NCBI RefSeq assembly: GCF_000422405.1
Contig: NZ_AULS01000006.1
Coordinates: 62,001 to 126,000, forward strand
Direction: 5' to 3'
Source of the DNA: Microbacterium luticocti DSM 19459
GTDB lineage: Bacteria > Actinomycetota > Actinomycetes > Actinomycetales > Microbacteriaceae
DNA: 64,000 bases
Part shown: positions 24,714 to 33,806 of the stretch, in pieces
Position numbering within the stretch: position 1 is the first letter of the stretch
Layout of the letters: each line of letters begins with the position of its first letter
Program-made: the position numbers and the translations under genes
Notes under the pieces: generated by a model
Seen by the model: only the letters and a program-made list of their open reading frames with translations
Database searches by the model: none
Told to the model about the DNA's origin: nothing

Positions 24714-25061
24714 TCAGATCACGTACACCTTGCGCAGTGTGTCGTGCACGGTCCACACCGTGCGCATGCCCGCGGTCAGCCGCACGATGACTCCGGGGCG
24801 CAACTCGATCGCGGGCAGTTCCGGGTCGACGAACTCGAGCGTGGCGGCGCCGGCGACCACGACGAACACCTCGTCCGATTCCACATCGGTCGACACCCCG
24901 GGCGTGTGCTCCCACAGCCCGATCGTGCGCGAGTCGGTCTCGTCGAGGTCGACATACCCCGCCCGCGGCGCTCCGGCGCGCACCTGCTCGGCTGCGATCG
25001 CTTCGTCGTCGAGGGCGAAGGATGCCGCGACCACCGCGGCACCGGCATCCATTCGCGTCAT
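24714..25061 (-). CDS. cupin-domain protein
   Basis: 115 residues with the small cupin beta-barrel pattern (TIGLWEHTPGVSTDVESDEV, FVVVAGAATLEFVDP, ELRPGVIVRLTAGMRTVWTV). Metal ligands of the first motif are not complete (GVSTDVESDE has Glu/Asp but no GxHxH), so it may bind a ligand rather than catalyse. The ATG overlaps the stop of the FAD oxidoreductase gene by 4 bp, so they are co-translated. Amine oxidases are often paired with such EutQ-like cupins of unknown role. Confidence 0.85.
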   Translation of the reverse strand: MTRMDAGAAVVAASFALDDEAIAAEQVRAGAPRAGYVDLDETDSRTIGLWEHTPGVSTDVESDEVFVVVAGAATLEFVDPELPAIELRPGVIVRLTAGMRTVWTVHDTLRKVYVI

Positions 25062-26488
25062 GAGTCGAACCCCAGACCGAGCGCGTCCAGTGTCTTCAGC
25101 AGCAGGTTGCGGCGGCCCTCGCGGTGGTCGGCGCGGTCGAGCGCCCAGCGTGTGGCGTTGATGCCGAGGGCCGCGGCCGGCTCGGGCGGGAAGGGAAGCG
25201 GGCGCTTGCGCACCATCTCGAGCCGGGTGCGCTCGTTGTCGACGCCGTCGAGCAGGTCGAGCATCACCTCGCCGGCGAACCGGGTCGACCCGACACCCAG
25301 CCCGGTGAAACCGGCCGCGTAGGCGACCCGCCCGCGACGGGCGGTGCCGAAGAACGCCGTGAACTGCGTCGAGGTGTCGATCGCCCCGGCCCACCGGTGG
25401 CTGAACCGCAGCCCCTCCAGCTGGGGGAACGTGGTGAAGAAGTGGCTCGCCAGACGCTCGAAACTCTCCCGCCGGTCCTCGTACTCGGCCCGCACCTTGC
25501 GCCCGTAGTGGTAGACCGCGTCGTAGCCGCCGAACAGGATCCGGTCGTCGCGGGTGAGCCGGTAGTAGTGGAACTGGTTCGCCATGTCACCGATGCCCTG
25601 ACGGTGCTGCCATCCGATCGCCGCCTTCTGCTCGGCATCCAGCGGCTCGCTCATCAGCACGTAGTCGTACACCGGCACCGTCATCAGCCGGTTGCGCTTC
25701 AGCAGCGACGGGAACACGTTGGTCGCCAGCACTGCCCGCGCCGCGCGCACCTGCCCGCCGTCGGTGAGCACCCTCACGCCGTCGCCGGTGCGCAGATCGC
25801 GCACGCGGGAGCGTTCGAAGATCACCACGCCACGCTCCTCGCACACGCGGGCGAGTTCGGCGGCCAGACGGGCCGGATGCAGCATCCCGCACGAGCGCTT
25901 CTCCCACATGCCGCCCAGATACGTCGGCGAGTCCACCTCGCGCCGCACGGCCTGTTCATCGAGCAGCACGAGATCGTCACCGGGCTCGTCGTCGCGCCAC
26001 TCGCGCAGCCACTCCAGCTGGTGCGGCTCGGTCGCAGGGGCGAGCTGCCCGGTGCGCTCGAAGTGGAAGTCCATGCCGTAGCGCGCCTGCGCCGCCTCGA
26101 TCTCGTCGAGGTTGGCCATGCCCAGCCGCTCAAGCACGGGCATCTCGTCGGGCCACCGTGCCAGCCCGTTCTCACGCCCGTGGGTCAGGCTCGCCTCGCA
26201 GAACCCGCCGTTGCGGCCCGACGCGGCCCAGCCGACACGCTGTGCCTCCACGACGACGATGCGCGAGCCCGGCATCCGCTCGCTGGCCAGCAGCGCCGAC
26301 CACAACCCGGTGTACCCGGCACCCACGATCACCAGGTCGGCGTCGACGACACCCCGCAGCGGCGGCCGGTCGGGCATGAGGTCGACGGGCAGGTCGTCGC
26401 GCCAGAACACCGAGTGTGCGGTGTGCTCGAGCGCGTGCGCGACCACCGACGCGGCCGGGCGGTGGCGTTCGAAGACGGTGGATGCCAT
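25058..26488 (-). CDS. FAD-dependent amine oxidoreductase (second DAO-family copy)
   Basis: 476 residues with LVIVGAGYTGLWSALLAS (FAD), GWAASGRNGGFCEASLTHG and C-terminal AGFTGLGVGSTRFAGEVMLD. Resembles the oxidoreductase at 12715-14079 but carries a ~45-residue N-terminal extension (HSVFWRDDLPVDLMPDRPPL), common to putative polyamine oxidases of this group. Expected to oxidise an amine with O2. Co-translated with the cupin gene; the amidohydrolase gene lies 117 bp upstream on the same strand, followed further upstream by the polyamine transporter, which supports a role in polyamine use. Confidence 0.88.
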   Translation of the reverse strand: MASTVFERHRPAASVVAHALEHTAHSVFWRDDLPVDLMPDRPPLRGVVDADLVIVGAGYTGLWSALLASERMPGSRIVVVEAQRVGWAASGRNGGFCEASLTHGRENGLARWPDEMPVLERLGMANLDEIEAAQARYGMDFHFERTGQLAPATEPHQLEWLREWRDDEPGDDLVLLDEQAVRREVDSPTYLGGMWEKRSCGMLHPARLAAELARVCEERGVVIFERSRVRDLRTGDGVRVLTDGGQVRAARAVLATNVFPSLLKRNRLMTVPVYDYVLMSEPLDAEQKAAIGWQHRQGIGDMANQFHYYRLTRDDRILFGGYDAVYHYGRKVRAEYEDRRESFERLASHFFTTFPQLEGLRFSHRWAGAIDTSTQFTAFFGTARRGRVAYAAGFTGLGVGSTRFAGEVMLDLLDGVDNERTRLEMVRKRPLPFPPEPAAALGINATRWALDRADHREGRRNLLLKTLDALGLGFDS

Positions 26489-26530
26489 GTCAGCTCCCAG
26501 GGGGTACGGGGTTCGTTCAGTCGGTGGTGG

Positions 26531-26582
26531 CTGCAGGGGAATCGGGCCAGAGCAGGAGATTCCAGCGAGATTCCTCCTGCAG
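26531..26582. terminator. hairpin between amidohydrolase and FAD oxidoreductase genes
   Basis: CTGCAGGGGAATC pairs with GATTCCTCCTGCAG with one unpaired base, 25-base loop. It could attenuate transcription between the two genes. Confidence 0.5.
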
Positions 26583-26605
26583 CGGGCGGATGCTCCTGAT
26601 CCGGG

Positions 26606-28252
26606 CTACGAGCTCGCGTACACCCGCTCACCCTCGACGAACGTCTGCAGCACGCGGGTGGCCCCGATCTGGTCGGCGGGGCCGGCGAACGGGTCACGGT
26701 CCAGCAGCGCGAGGTCGGCGTACTTGCCGACCTCGATGGTGCCGGTGTCGGCGTCGAGGTGGTTCACCCACGCCGAACCGGCCGTGTACGCGGTCAGCGA
26801 CGTGGCCAGGTCGATCGCCTGCTCGGGCAGGAACGGGTCGTACTCGCCCTCCTCGTATCCGGGCGCGGCGGTGCGGTTCACGGCGGTGTGGATCGCCGCG
26901 AGCGGGTTCGGGCTCGACACCGACCAGTCGCTGCCGGCGGCCAGCACGGTGCCGGCCCGCAGCAGGTCGCCGAACGGGTACTGCCATCCCGCCCGCGGCT
27001 CGCCGAGGAACGGCAGGGTCAGCTCCACCATCTGCGGCTCGAGTGTCGCCCACAGCGACTGCATGTTCGCGGCCACGCCGAGTTCCCGGAACCGCGGCAC
27101 GTCGTCGGGGTGCACCACCTGCAGGTGCGCGATGTGGTGCCGGTTGTCGCCCCGCCCGTTGCGGGCGAGCGCGTGGGCCACCGCATCCAGGCACTGCCGC
27201 ACCGCACGGTCGCCGATCGCGTGGAAGTGCACCTGAAAGCCGAGCGCGTCCAGCTGCGGCACCGCCTCGTTCAGGATCTCGGGGTCGACGAACGAGATGC
27301 CCGAGTTGTCGGTGGGATGCCCGTGCCCGTCGCCATACGGTTCCAGCATCGACGCGGTGAAGTTCTCGGCCACGCCGTCCTGCATGACCTTGACGCTGGT
27401 GGCGGCGAACCGTCCGCCGCGGTAGCGCTCGCGCCGCTCGACGATCGAGGGGATCTGCTCGAGCCCGGCGGTGCGGTCCCACCAGATCGCACCGACCACG
27501 CGGGCGGTCAGCCGCCCGTCGGCGCCGGCGGTGACGTACGCGGGACCGGGGTCCCCGGCATCCCCATACGACCCGATGATGGCGTCCTGCCACCCGGTGA
27601 TGCCGAACGAGTGCAGGTAGCGCTGCCCCTCGAGCAGCGCCTCGACCAGACGCTCGGGCGGCTCGACCGGCAGCAGCCGGTTCACCAGGCTCATCGCGCC
27701 CTCGTGCAGGGTGCCGGTGGGGATGCCGTCGGCGTCACGCTCGATGCGCCCGTCGGCCGGGTCGGGGGTGTCGCGGTCGATGCCCGCCAGCCGCAGCGCG
27801 GCCGAGTTCACCCACGCGCCGTGCCCGTCGCGGTTGGGCAGGAACGCGGGGCGGTCGCCCACCACGGCGTCGAGTGCGGCGGCGGTGGGGGTGCCGCCGG
27901 GGAACGCCGACATCGCCCAGCCGCCGCCGAGCACCCAGGGGTCGTCGGGGCGGGATGCCGCGTACCGCCCGATCGCGTCGAGGTAGTCCGCCGCGGTGTC
28001 ATAGGGCGACAGGTCGCAGCGCAGCCGGTCGAGCCCGCCCCACACCGCGTGCACGTGCGCGTCCTGAAAGCCGGGCACCAGCATCCGGCCACGCAGATCG
28101 ACCACCTCGGTGCGGGGCCCCACCAGGTCTGAGACGTCGTGGCCGACGGCGACGATGCGCCCTGCGCGCACCGCCACGGCGCCGGCGCGGGAGCGGACGG
28201 TGTTCGCGGTGAACACCGGCCCGCCGGTGAAGACGAGATCGGCGTACGGCAT
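26606..28252 (-). CDS. YtcJ-like metal-dependent amidohydrolase
   Basis: 548 residues, amidohydrolase superfamily. Metal-binding motif GFQDAHVHAVW, further ligand segments HFHAIGDRAV and HHIAHLQVV, a conserved Lys region (SVKVMQDGVAENFTASM) and the C-terminal Asp motif AAGSDWSVSSPNP; ends with the usual GKYADLALLDRDPF beta-sandwich segment. Substrates of YtcJ-like enzymes are mostly unknown; near a polyamine cluster an N-acyl or cyclic amide is plausible (inference). GAAGGAG lies six bases before the ATG. No signal peptide, so cytoplasmic. Confidence 0.9.
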   Translation of the reverse strand: MPYADLVFTGGPVFTANTVRSRAGAVAVRAGRIVAVGHDVSDLVGPRTEVVDLRGRMLVPGFQDAHVHAVWGGLDRLRCDLSPYDTAADYLDAIGRYAASRPDDPWVLGGGWAMSAFPGGTPTAAALDAVVGDRPAFLPNRDGHGAWVNSAALRLAGIDRDTPDPADGRIERDADGIPTGTLHEGAMSLVNRLLPVEPPERLVEALLEGQRYLHSFGITGWQDAIIGSYGDAGDPGPAYVTAGADGRLTARVVGAIWWDRTAGLEQIPSIVERRERYRGGRFAATSVKVMQDGVAENFTASMLEPYGDGHGHPTDNSGISFVDPEILNEAVPQLDALGFQVHFHAIGDRAVRQCLDAVAHALARNGRGDNRHHIAHLQVVHPDDVPRFRELGVAANMQSLWATLEPQMVELTLPFLGEPRAGWQYPFGDLLRAGTVLAAGSDWSVSSPNPLAAIHTAVNRTAAPGYEEGEYDPFLPEQAIDLATSLTAYTAGSAWVNHLDADTGTIEVGKYADLALLDRDPFAGPADQIGATRVLQTFVEGERVYASS

Positions 28253-28309
28253 GGGGACTCCTTCGATCGGGACGAAGTGGATGAGGGGAACGACGGGCGC
28301 GGGTTTCAC

Positions 28310-28378
28310 CTCGGGCGCGCGCGAGTTGCACCTGCGGCGCGCGAGTTGCACCTCGGTTGCACGCGAGTCTCACCGGCG
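28310..28378. repeat. short direct repeats GCGCGCGAGTTGCACCT
   Basis: Two close copies and a third degenerate one (TTGCACGCGAGTCTCACC), upstream of the amidohydrolase gene. Confidence 0.6.
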
Positions 28379-28388
28379 GAACTGCGGC

Positions 28389-28504
28389 GTGTCTCAGAAT
28401 TCGTGGGTTGCGCGCTCCGCAGGCCGCAGATTGTGGGACACGCCCCACGACCGCGTCTCACAACGTGCGGGTTCCGGTGCCGGGATGTCGCAGGTTGTGG
28501 GACA
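28389..28504. repeat. palindromic array, family B (third locus, two units)
   Basis: GTGTCTCAGAATTCGTG with GATTGTGGGACAC, and GCGTCTCACAACGTGCGG with GGTTGTGGGACA; spacing about 65. Confidence 0.65.
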
Positions 28505-28527
28505 GGCCGCAGGGTGCGCGACACGTC

Positions 28528-29481
28528 CTAGCCGCCCGCCATGGTGCGGGCGATGTCGGCGGCCGAGTCGCCGGCGCGCTTGAGCACGACCCACACCACC
28601 GACAGGGCGATCAGGGTGACGATCAGCATGATCGTCGACACGCCCGCGATCTCGGGGCGCAGCCCGCTGCGCAGCGAACTGAGCACGTACACCGGCCACG
28701 GCGTCGACCCCGACACCTGCACGAACGCCGAGACCACCGTGTTGTCGAGGCTGAACGTGAACGACAGCAGCAGCCCGGCGAGCACCGCCGGCATCGCCAG
28801 CGGCAGCGTGACCTTGACGAACGTGCGCAGCGGGGGCGCGTACAGGTCGGCCGAGGCCTCTTCGAGGTTCGCGGGCAGCCCGACCAGCCGGGCCCGCACG
28901 ATGTAGGTGACCACGGCCACCGAGAACAGCGAGTGCCCGACGACCAGGCGCACGGTGCCGTCGTTGAAGATCGACATCCCCAGGTCCTGACCGAGGAACA
29001 CCAGCCACGGCAGCAGCGAGACCGCGTCGACGATCTCGGGGGTGACCGCCACGAGCAACAGCATCCCGACGAACCAGAACGTCCATTTGCCGGGCTTGCG
29101 GGCCAGCGCGATGCCGGCGAGCGTGCCCAGCAGCGATGCCAGCACGGCCGCGATCGCGCCGGTGCGCAGCGACACCATCACCGCGTCGGCGATCGCCGGC
29201 TTGCGGAACAGGGCCAGGTACCCGTCGAAGCCGAAGCTGTCGAACGCGACCAGCAGCCGGCCGTTGTTGAACGAGTAGATCACGATCACGAGGATCGGCG
29301 TGAACAGGAACACGTACACGAGCACGCTCCACGCCGTCAGCAGCCGGTCGGTGAGCGCACGGCGCTGCCGGTGCTCGGGCGGCCGGCGGCGGTCGGCGCC
29401 GGCATGGGTGAAGTCGACGCCTTCTTCGAGGTCGACCGCGGCGGCCGGGATGCTGCCCAGTCCGGGCTCGACGGAGGTCAT
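28528..29481 (-). CDS. potC: polyamine ABC transporter permease (PotC-like)
   Basis: 317 residues with about six membrane helices (VLVYVFLFTPILVIVIYSFN first) and the permease EAA loop near NLEEASADLYAPPLRTFVKV. Start ATG overlaps the stop of the PotB-like gene by 4 bp. It has a ~45-residue cytoplasmic N-terminal extension rich in Arg and acidic residues, longer than in E. coli PotC. Together with the PotA-, PotB- and PotD-like products it should import spermidine or putrescine. Confidence 0.9.
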   Translation of the reverse strand: MTSVEPGLGSIPAAAVDLEEGVDFTHAGADRRRPPEHRQRRALTDRLLTAWSVLVYVFLFTPILVIVIYSFNNGRLLVAFDSFGFDGYLALFRKPAIADAVMVSLRTGAIAAVLASLLGTLAGIALARKPGKWTFWFVGMLLLVAVTPEIVDAVSLLPWLVFLGQDLGMSIFNDGTVRLVVGHSLFSVAVVTYIVRARLVGLPANLEEASADLYAPPLRTFVKVTLPLAMPAVLAGLLLSFTFSLDNTVVSAFVQVSGSTPWPVYVLSSLRSGLRPEIAGVSTIMLIVTLIALSVVWVVLKRAGDSAADIARTMAGG

Positions 29482-30368
29482 GACGCCACCTCTTCCAGAC
29501 GGATGCGGTTGCGGGTGCGCGCCGGCAGGGCGATCAGCCACAGCAGCCCCGCCATGATCGCCACCGAGGCGAGGATGATGAGGATCAGCATGATCGCCAT
29601 CGCCGAGCCGAGCGCCCAGTTCTGCGCGGTCTGGAACTGGGATGCCACCAGCTGGCCGACCATGTTGCCCTTCGCGCCGCCGAGCACGGTCGCGGTGATG
29701 TAGTCGCCCATCAGCGGGATGTACACCAGCAGCGCACCCACGATGATGCCCGGACGGGCCAGGGGGAAGGTGATGCGGGCGAAGGTGCGCCAGCGGTTGG
29801 CGCCGAGATCCTTGGATGCCTCGCGCAGGGGCAGTTCGACGCGGTCGAACGCCACGAACAGCGGCAGGATCATGAGCGGCAGGTAGTTGTACACGACGCC
29901 GAACAGCACGGCCGGGCGGGTGTAGAGCACGTCGAGCGGCGAGAACCCGATCGCCTGCAGGGCGTGCGAGATCCACCCCTCGGGCGAGAGGATCACCATC
30001 CAGCCGATCGTGCGCACAAGGAAGTTGGTCCAGAACGGCACGAGCACGAGCGCAAGCAGGATGCCCTTCAGATGCACCGGCGCCTTCAGCGCCATCCAGT
30101 ACGCGACCGGGGCGCCGATCAGAAAGCACAGCAGGGTGCCGGCGATGCCGATCCACAACGTGTTCGTGAACGTGTCGAAGAACGTCGGGGTGAGCACCTC
30201 GGCGTACCGCTCCAGCGACAGCCGGTCGTTGGCATGCGTGCCGAACAGGCCCGGCTTGTAGCCGAAGCTGTACCAGAACACCACCAGCACGGGGGCGACG
30301 AAGAAGGCCAGCAGCCACAGCCACGCCGGGACGGCGAGGATGAAGCCGGGCAGCCGGACTCTACGCAC
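29478..30368 (-). CDS. potB: polyamine ABC transporter permease (PotB-like)
   Basis: 296 residues, six membrane helices (ILAVPAWLWLLAFFVAPVLV first), EAA loop LREASKDLGANRWRTFARIT and the family-specific MGDYITATVLGG. The GTG at 30368 is chosen because it gives a short basic N-terminus directly before the first helix and overlaps the PotD-like gene's stop by 8 bp; upstream readings would run inside that gene. Confidence 0.88.
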   Translation of the reverse strand: MRRVRLPGFILAVPAWLWLLAFFVAPVLVVFWYSFGYKPGLFGTHANDRLSLERYAEVLTPTFFDTFTNTLWIGIAGTLLCFLIGAPVAYWMALKAPVHLKGILLALVLVPFWTNFLVRTIGWMVILSPEGWISHALQAIGFSPLDVLYTRPAVLFGVVYNYLPLMILPLFVAFDRVELPLREASKDLGANRWRTFARITFPLARPGIIVGALLVYIPLMGDYITATVLGGAKGNMVGQLVASQFQTAQNWALGSAMAIMLILIILASVAIMAGLLWLIALPARTRNRIRLEEVAS

Positions 30369-31554
30369 CGGCGGCCGCCTTGGCCTTGTTGTAGATGTCG
30401 ACGGTGCGCGTCTGCGCCTCGTTGACCTCGCCGTCGTGCATGGTGGCCAGCTGTTCCGGTGTGAAGAAGACGAGGTCCAGCATCTCGAGGCCGGCCTTCT
30501 TCGCGGCATCCTCGATGTCTTTCGCGCCGGTGTGGTAGCCGATGTAGTCGACGTTCTTCAGCTGGTTCTCGGGGGTCAGCACGAAGTTGATGAACGCGTG
30601 CGCCGCCTCGGGGTGCGGGGCGCTGGACGCGATCGCCCAGTTGTCCATCCACAGTTCGGTGGCCGGCGACCCGAGCACCCACTGCCACTTGTCGGGGTTG
30701 TCGGAGTTCATCATGCCCTGCCGGGCGTCGCCGTTCCACACCTCGATGAGGGCGTGCGAGCTCTGCGGGATCGCCCCGCTGCCGGGGTACGAGTCGAACG
30801 CGGCGATGTGCGGGGCGAGGGTGTTGACGATGAAGTCCTCGCACTTGTCGATCTGGGCGGTGTCGGTGGTGTTCCAGTCGATGCCGTGCGACCAGTAGTA
30901 CATGCCGGTGATCTCGGCCGGGTCGTCGAGCACGCTGGTCTTGCCGCTGGCCTCCTTCTGGGCGCAGTCGAGGAAGTCGTTCCAGGTCTTCAGGTCCCGT
31001 TTGATCTGGGTCTTGTCGTACACGAAGCCGGTGGTGCCCCACGCCTTGCAGATGGAGTAGTCGTTGTTCTTGTCCCAGCTGCGGCCGAGGAAGGCCGGGT
31101 CCATGTGCGACAGGTTCGGGATGAGGTCCTTGTTGAGCTTCATCAGCAGGTTGTTCTGCACCATCTGCGGGATGAACGCCCCGGTGGGGACGATGATGTC
31201 GTAGCCGCCGGTGCCCTTGGCGGCGACGAGCTTGGCGATGAGCTCTTCGTTCGAGCCGAACGCGTCGACGGTGAGCTTGGGGCCGAGCTGCGCGGTGAAC
31301 GCGCTCAGCACGTCGGGCGCGTCGTAGTCGCCCCACGAATAGATCGACAGCTTGCCCTCGAGCTTGCCGCCGGTGGCCTTCGGGCCGGGGTTGCCGCCCG
31401 GGCCGGTGTCGCCGCCACCGGAGCAGGCGGCCAGCAACGCGGTGCCGCCGACGACACCCACGAGCGAGAAGAAGCCGCGGCGGGTCATCTCGTTCACGAC
31501 GCGGCCTGCCGACGCGCGGTCGGCGAGGATGCGGACGGTGCTGTTCTCGGTCAT
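30361..31554 (-). CDS. potD: spermidine/putrescine-binding lipoprotein (PotD-like)
   Basis: 397 residues. A twin-arginine-like TRRGFF segment and lipobox LLAACSGG (Cys ~44) place it on the outer face of the membrane. The mature part matches PotD/PotF solute-binding proteins: KLSIYSWGDYDAPDVLSAF at the start, GGYDIIVPTGAFIPQM, and WGTTGFVYDK. GAGAGGAACACC precedes the ATG. It follows the potA-like gene by 108 bp and is followed directly by both permease genes. Confidence 0.93.
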   Translation of the reverse strand: MTENSTVRILADRASAGRVVNEMTRRGFFSLVGVVGGTALLAACSGGGDTGPGGNPGPKATGGKLEGKLSIYSWGDYDAPDVLSAFTAQLGPKLTVDAFGSNEELIAKLVAAKGTGGYDIIVPTGAFIPQMVQNNLLMKLNKDLIPNLSHMDPAFLGRSWDKNNDYSICKAWGTTGFVYDKTQIKRDLKTWNDFLDCAQKEASGKTSVLDDPAEITGMYYWSHGIDWNTTDTAQIDKCEDFIVNTLAPHIAAFDSYPGSGAIPQSSHALIEVWNGDARQGMMNSDNPDKWQWVLGSPATELWMDNWAIASSAPHPEAAHAFINFVLTPENQLKNVDYIGYHTGAKDIEDAAKKAGLEMLDLVFFTPEQLATMHDGEVNEAQTRTVDIYNKAKAAAGA

Positions 31555-31662
31555 GGGGTGTTCCTCTCGCCGGGGTCTGGAGGTGCGGGTGGATGCCGGT
31601 GTGTCCAGCGGTGCTCGGATGGTGTGGTGTTGGGGTGTGCCGGGCCGGTGGTGTGCGGTCGT

Positions 31663-32841
31663 TCAGGCGGTGCGGATGCTGCGCGTGGTGGGCGGTTCGA
31701 CGAAGCCGCCGTGTTCGGCGGACTCGTCGACGGGGAAGACCTGCACGGACTCGGCGCGCCAGGTGGCCCAGACCGTGTCGCCCACCGCGACGCGGGGCGC
31801 GTCGGGGGTGGGCCGGCGCGAGATGATCGACATCTCGCGGCCGAACTGCACGAGGAACTGCATCGTCTCGCCCAGGTGCGAGACGCCGATGATGCGGCCT
31901 TCGGCGACGTTGACGTCGGATGCGGGGCGTTCGGTGGCGATCTCGACGAACTCGGGCCGCACGGCCGCGCGCGCCTGCACGCCGGCAGGGATGCCGCTGA
32001 TGCGCTGCGCCGGGCGGATCATCGCATGCGCGGACTCGACCGCGGTGCCGTCGGCGTTCACGACGCCGTCGAAGAAGTTCTGCTGACCGACGAACGCGGC
32101 CACGTACGCCGACACCGGGGCGCTGTAGATGGTGTCGGAGTCGGCGAGCTGCTCGATGCGGCCGGCGCGCATGACGGCGATGCGGTCGCTCATCGACAGT
32201 GCCTCGCCCTGGTCGTGGGTGACGAACACGAACGTGATGCCCAGCTGTGACTGGATGAGTTTGAGCTCGAGCTGCATCTCTTCGCGCAGCTGGCGGTCCA
32301 GCGCCCCGAGCGGCTCGTCGAGCAGCAGCACCGCGGGGCGGTTGACCAGCGCCCGGGCGAGGGCGACGCGCTGCTGCTGCCCGCCCGAGAGCTGGGTGGG
32401 GCGGCGGTCCGCGAAGGTGCGCATCTGCACCATCCCCAGCGCGGACGCCACCCGCTCCCGGATCTCGGCCTTGGGAACGCGCTTCTGCTGCAGCCCGTAC
32501 GCGACGTTCTCGGCGACGGTCATGTGTGGAAAGAGGGCGTACGCCTGGAACACGGTGTTGACGTTCCGCTTGTACGGCGGCAGCCCCAGGACGGATCGTC
32601 CGGAGATGCGGATGTCACCGGCATCCGGCTGCTCGAAGCCCGCGATCATGCGCAGGGTGGTGGTCTTGCCGCAGCCGGACGGGCCGAGCAGCGACAGGAA
32701 CTCGCCGGGTCGGATGTCCAGCGAGAGGTCGTTCACGGCGATCTGGTCGCCGTACCGCTTGGTGACGCGGTCGATGACCACGGCCCCGGCGGCGTCGGCG
32801 GTGCCGGCTTCGGGTCTGGCCGGGCTGGTCGTCGTGGACAC
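31663..32841 (-). CDS. potA: polyamine ABC transporter ATPase (PotA-like)
   Basis: 392 residues with Walker A GPSGCGKTT, Q-loop QAYALFPHMT, signature LSGGQQQRVALARAL, Walker B VLLLDEPLGALD and a C-terminal TOBE domain (AAVRPEFVEIATERP, LGETMQFLVQFGR). Start is GTG with AGGGAGG five bases upstream. First gene of the polyamine import operon. The intergenic region upstream holds TCTTATTC near 32942-32950 as a weak -10 candidate. Confidence 0.93.
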   Translation of the reverse strand: MSTTTSPARPEAGTADAAGAVVIDRVTKRYGDQIAVNDLSLDIRPGEFLSLLGPSGCGKTTTLRMIAGFEQPDAGDIRISGRSVLGLPPYKRNVNTVFQAYALFPHMTVAENVAYGLQQKRVPKAEIRERVASALGMVQMRTFADRRPTQLSGGQQQRVALARALVNRPAVLLLDEPLGALDRQLREEMQLELKLIQSQLGITFVFVTHDQGEALSMSDRIAVMRAGRIEQLADSDTIYSAPVSAYVAAFVGQQNFFDGVVNADGTAVESAHAMIRPAQRISGIPAGVQARAAVRPEFVEIATERPASDVNVAEGRIIGVSHLGETMQFLVQFGREMSIISRRPTPDAPRVAVGDTVWATWRAESVQVFPVDESAEHGGFVEPPTTRSIRTA

Positions 32842-32993
32842 CTGTACCTCCCTCTGGGCTGCATCGCCCTGCGTGGGGCGGCCTCGCCCCTTGCCTGGAG
32901 ATTCAATCCGAACCGGGGTGTCCGGGCAAGGCGGCGGGTCGGGAATAAGACGATCCGGCCTTCCCGCGACGCTGGTCAGACAATCTGTCCGGG

Positions 32994-33015
32994 CGCGGCG
33001 GCGTTGCCGCCACGC
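32994..33015 (-). terminator. hairpin after the nei-like gene
   Basis: GGCGGC-GTT-GCCGCC plus flanking GCG/CGC pairs immediately after the stop codon. Next to it lies a small palindrome GACA-ATC-TGTC. The stretch 32842-32993 otherwise shows no gene. Confidence 0.6.
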
Positions 33016-33018
33016 GGC

Positions 33019-33792
33019 TCAGCGCTGGCAGTCCGGGCACCAGAACACGATGCGCTCGCGGGTCGGGTCGGCGCCCAGGCTGCCGCCGCGGATGAGCGCG
33101 CCGCAGCGCCGACAGGGCTGTCCTTCGCGCCGGTACACCCAACGGCTGTGGCCTCGCCGGGTGTCGCCGGTGAAGGTGCGGACGACGCGATCACGGTTGG
33201 CGCGCAGCATCCGTGCCGCCGTGTCGACCAGGCCGGCGGCGTCGACCGTGTCGGCGGGGGTGGTGGGCAGGATGCCACGGACGAACAGCACCTCGTTGAC
33301 GTACTCGTTGCCGAGGCCGGCCATGATGCGCTGGTCTTGCAGCGCGACGTGCACCGGTCGCGGGTCGGCGGCGAGTCGGCGGGCGGCCTCGGCCGGGTCC
33401 CAGTCCGGCTGCAGCGGGTCGGGCCCGAGGGGAGCGACCAGGGATGCCTCGTCGCGGGTGGGTACGACCGCCACCTCGGCGAGGTCGAATCCCACGGCGT
33501 CGCACGATGCCGTGGACAGCACGACGCGGGCGGTGTGCGCGGGCCGCGGCCAGCGGCCGCCCGTCGGCAGCACGACCCAGACGCCCTCCATCTTCAGGTG
33601 CGAGTGCAGCGTGTAGCCGCCGGTGCGCAGCAGCAGGTGCTTGCCGCGGGGCACGACCTCGCGCACGGTGGTGCCGGACAGATCGACCGTCGCCGCCCGG
33701 GGCACGCGGATGTCGCAGCGGGTCAGTTCGCGCCCGGCGAGCGCCTGGTGCAGCCGCCGGGCCGTCTGCCAGACGGTGTCGCCCTCAGGCAC
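33019..33792 (-). CDS. nei: Fpg/Nei-family DNA glycosylase/AP lyase (Nei2-like)
   Basis: Excises oxidised bases and nicks the AP site. The N-terminus PEGDTV supplies the catalytic Pro and Glu of Nei proteins, the helix-two-turn-helix region includes IMAGLGNEYVNEVLF, and the C-terminal zinc finger shows CRRCGALIRGG and CPDCQR. 257 residues, GTG start. In Mycobacterium and other actinobacteria nei2 lies next to lhr; the same pairing is seen here except that a small toxin-antitoxin-like pair separates them. Confidence 0.93.
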   Translation of the reverse strand: MPEGDTVWQTARRLHQALAGRELTRCDIRVPRAATVDLSGTTVREVVPRGKHLLLRTGGYTLHSHLKMEGVWVVLPTGGRWPRPAHTARVVLSTASCDAVGFDLAEVAVVPTRDEASLVAPLGPDPLQPDWDPAEAARRLAADPRPVHVALQDQRIMAGLGNEYVNEVLFVRGILPTTPADTVDAAGLVDTAARMLRANRDRVVRTFTGDTRRGHSRWVYRREGQPCRRCGALIRGGSLGADPTRERIVFWCPDCQR

Positions 33793-33806
33793 GGGTCAGC
33801 CGTCTG

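Noticed and set aside
28357..29703. His/Arg/Asp/Gln-rich plus-strand frame over the permease genes
   Set aside because: The composition is what antisense of hydrophobic membrane helices gives; no start signal.
32974..32990. GACA-ATC-TGTC palindrome considered as a regulator operator
   Set aside because: Four-base arms are too short and it sits beside a terminator hairpin; chance is a sufficient explanation.
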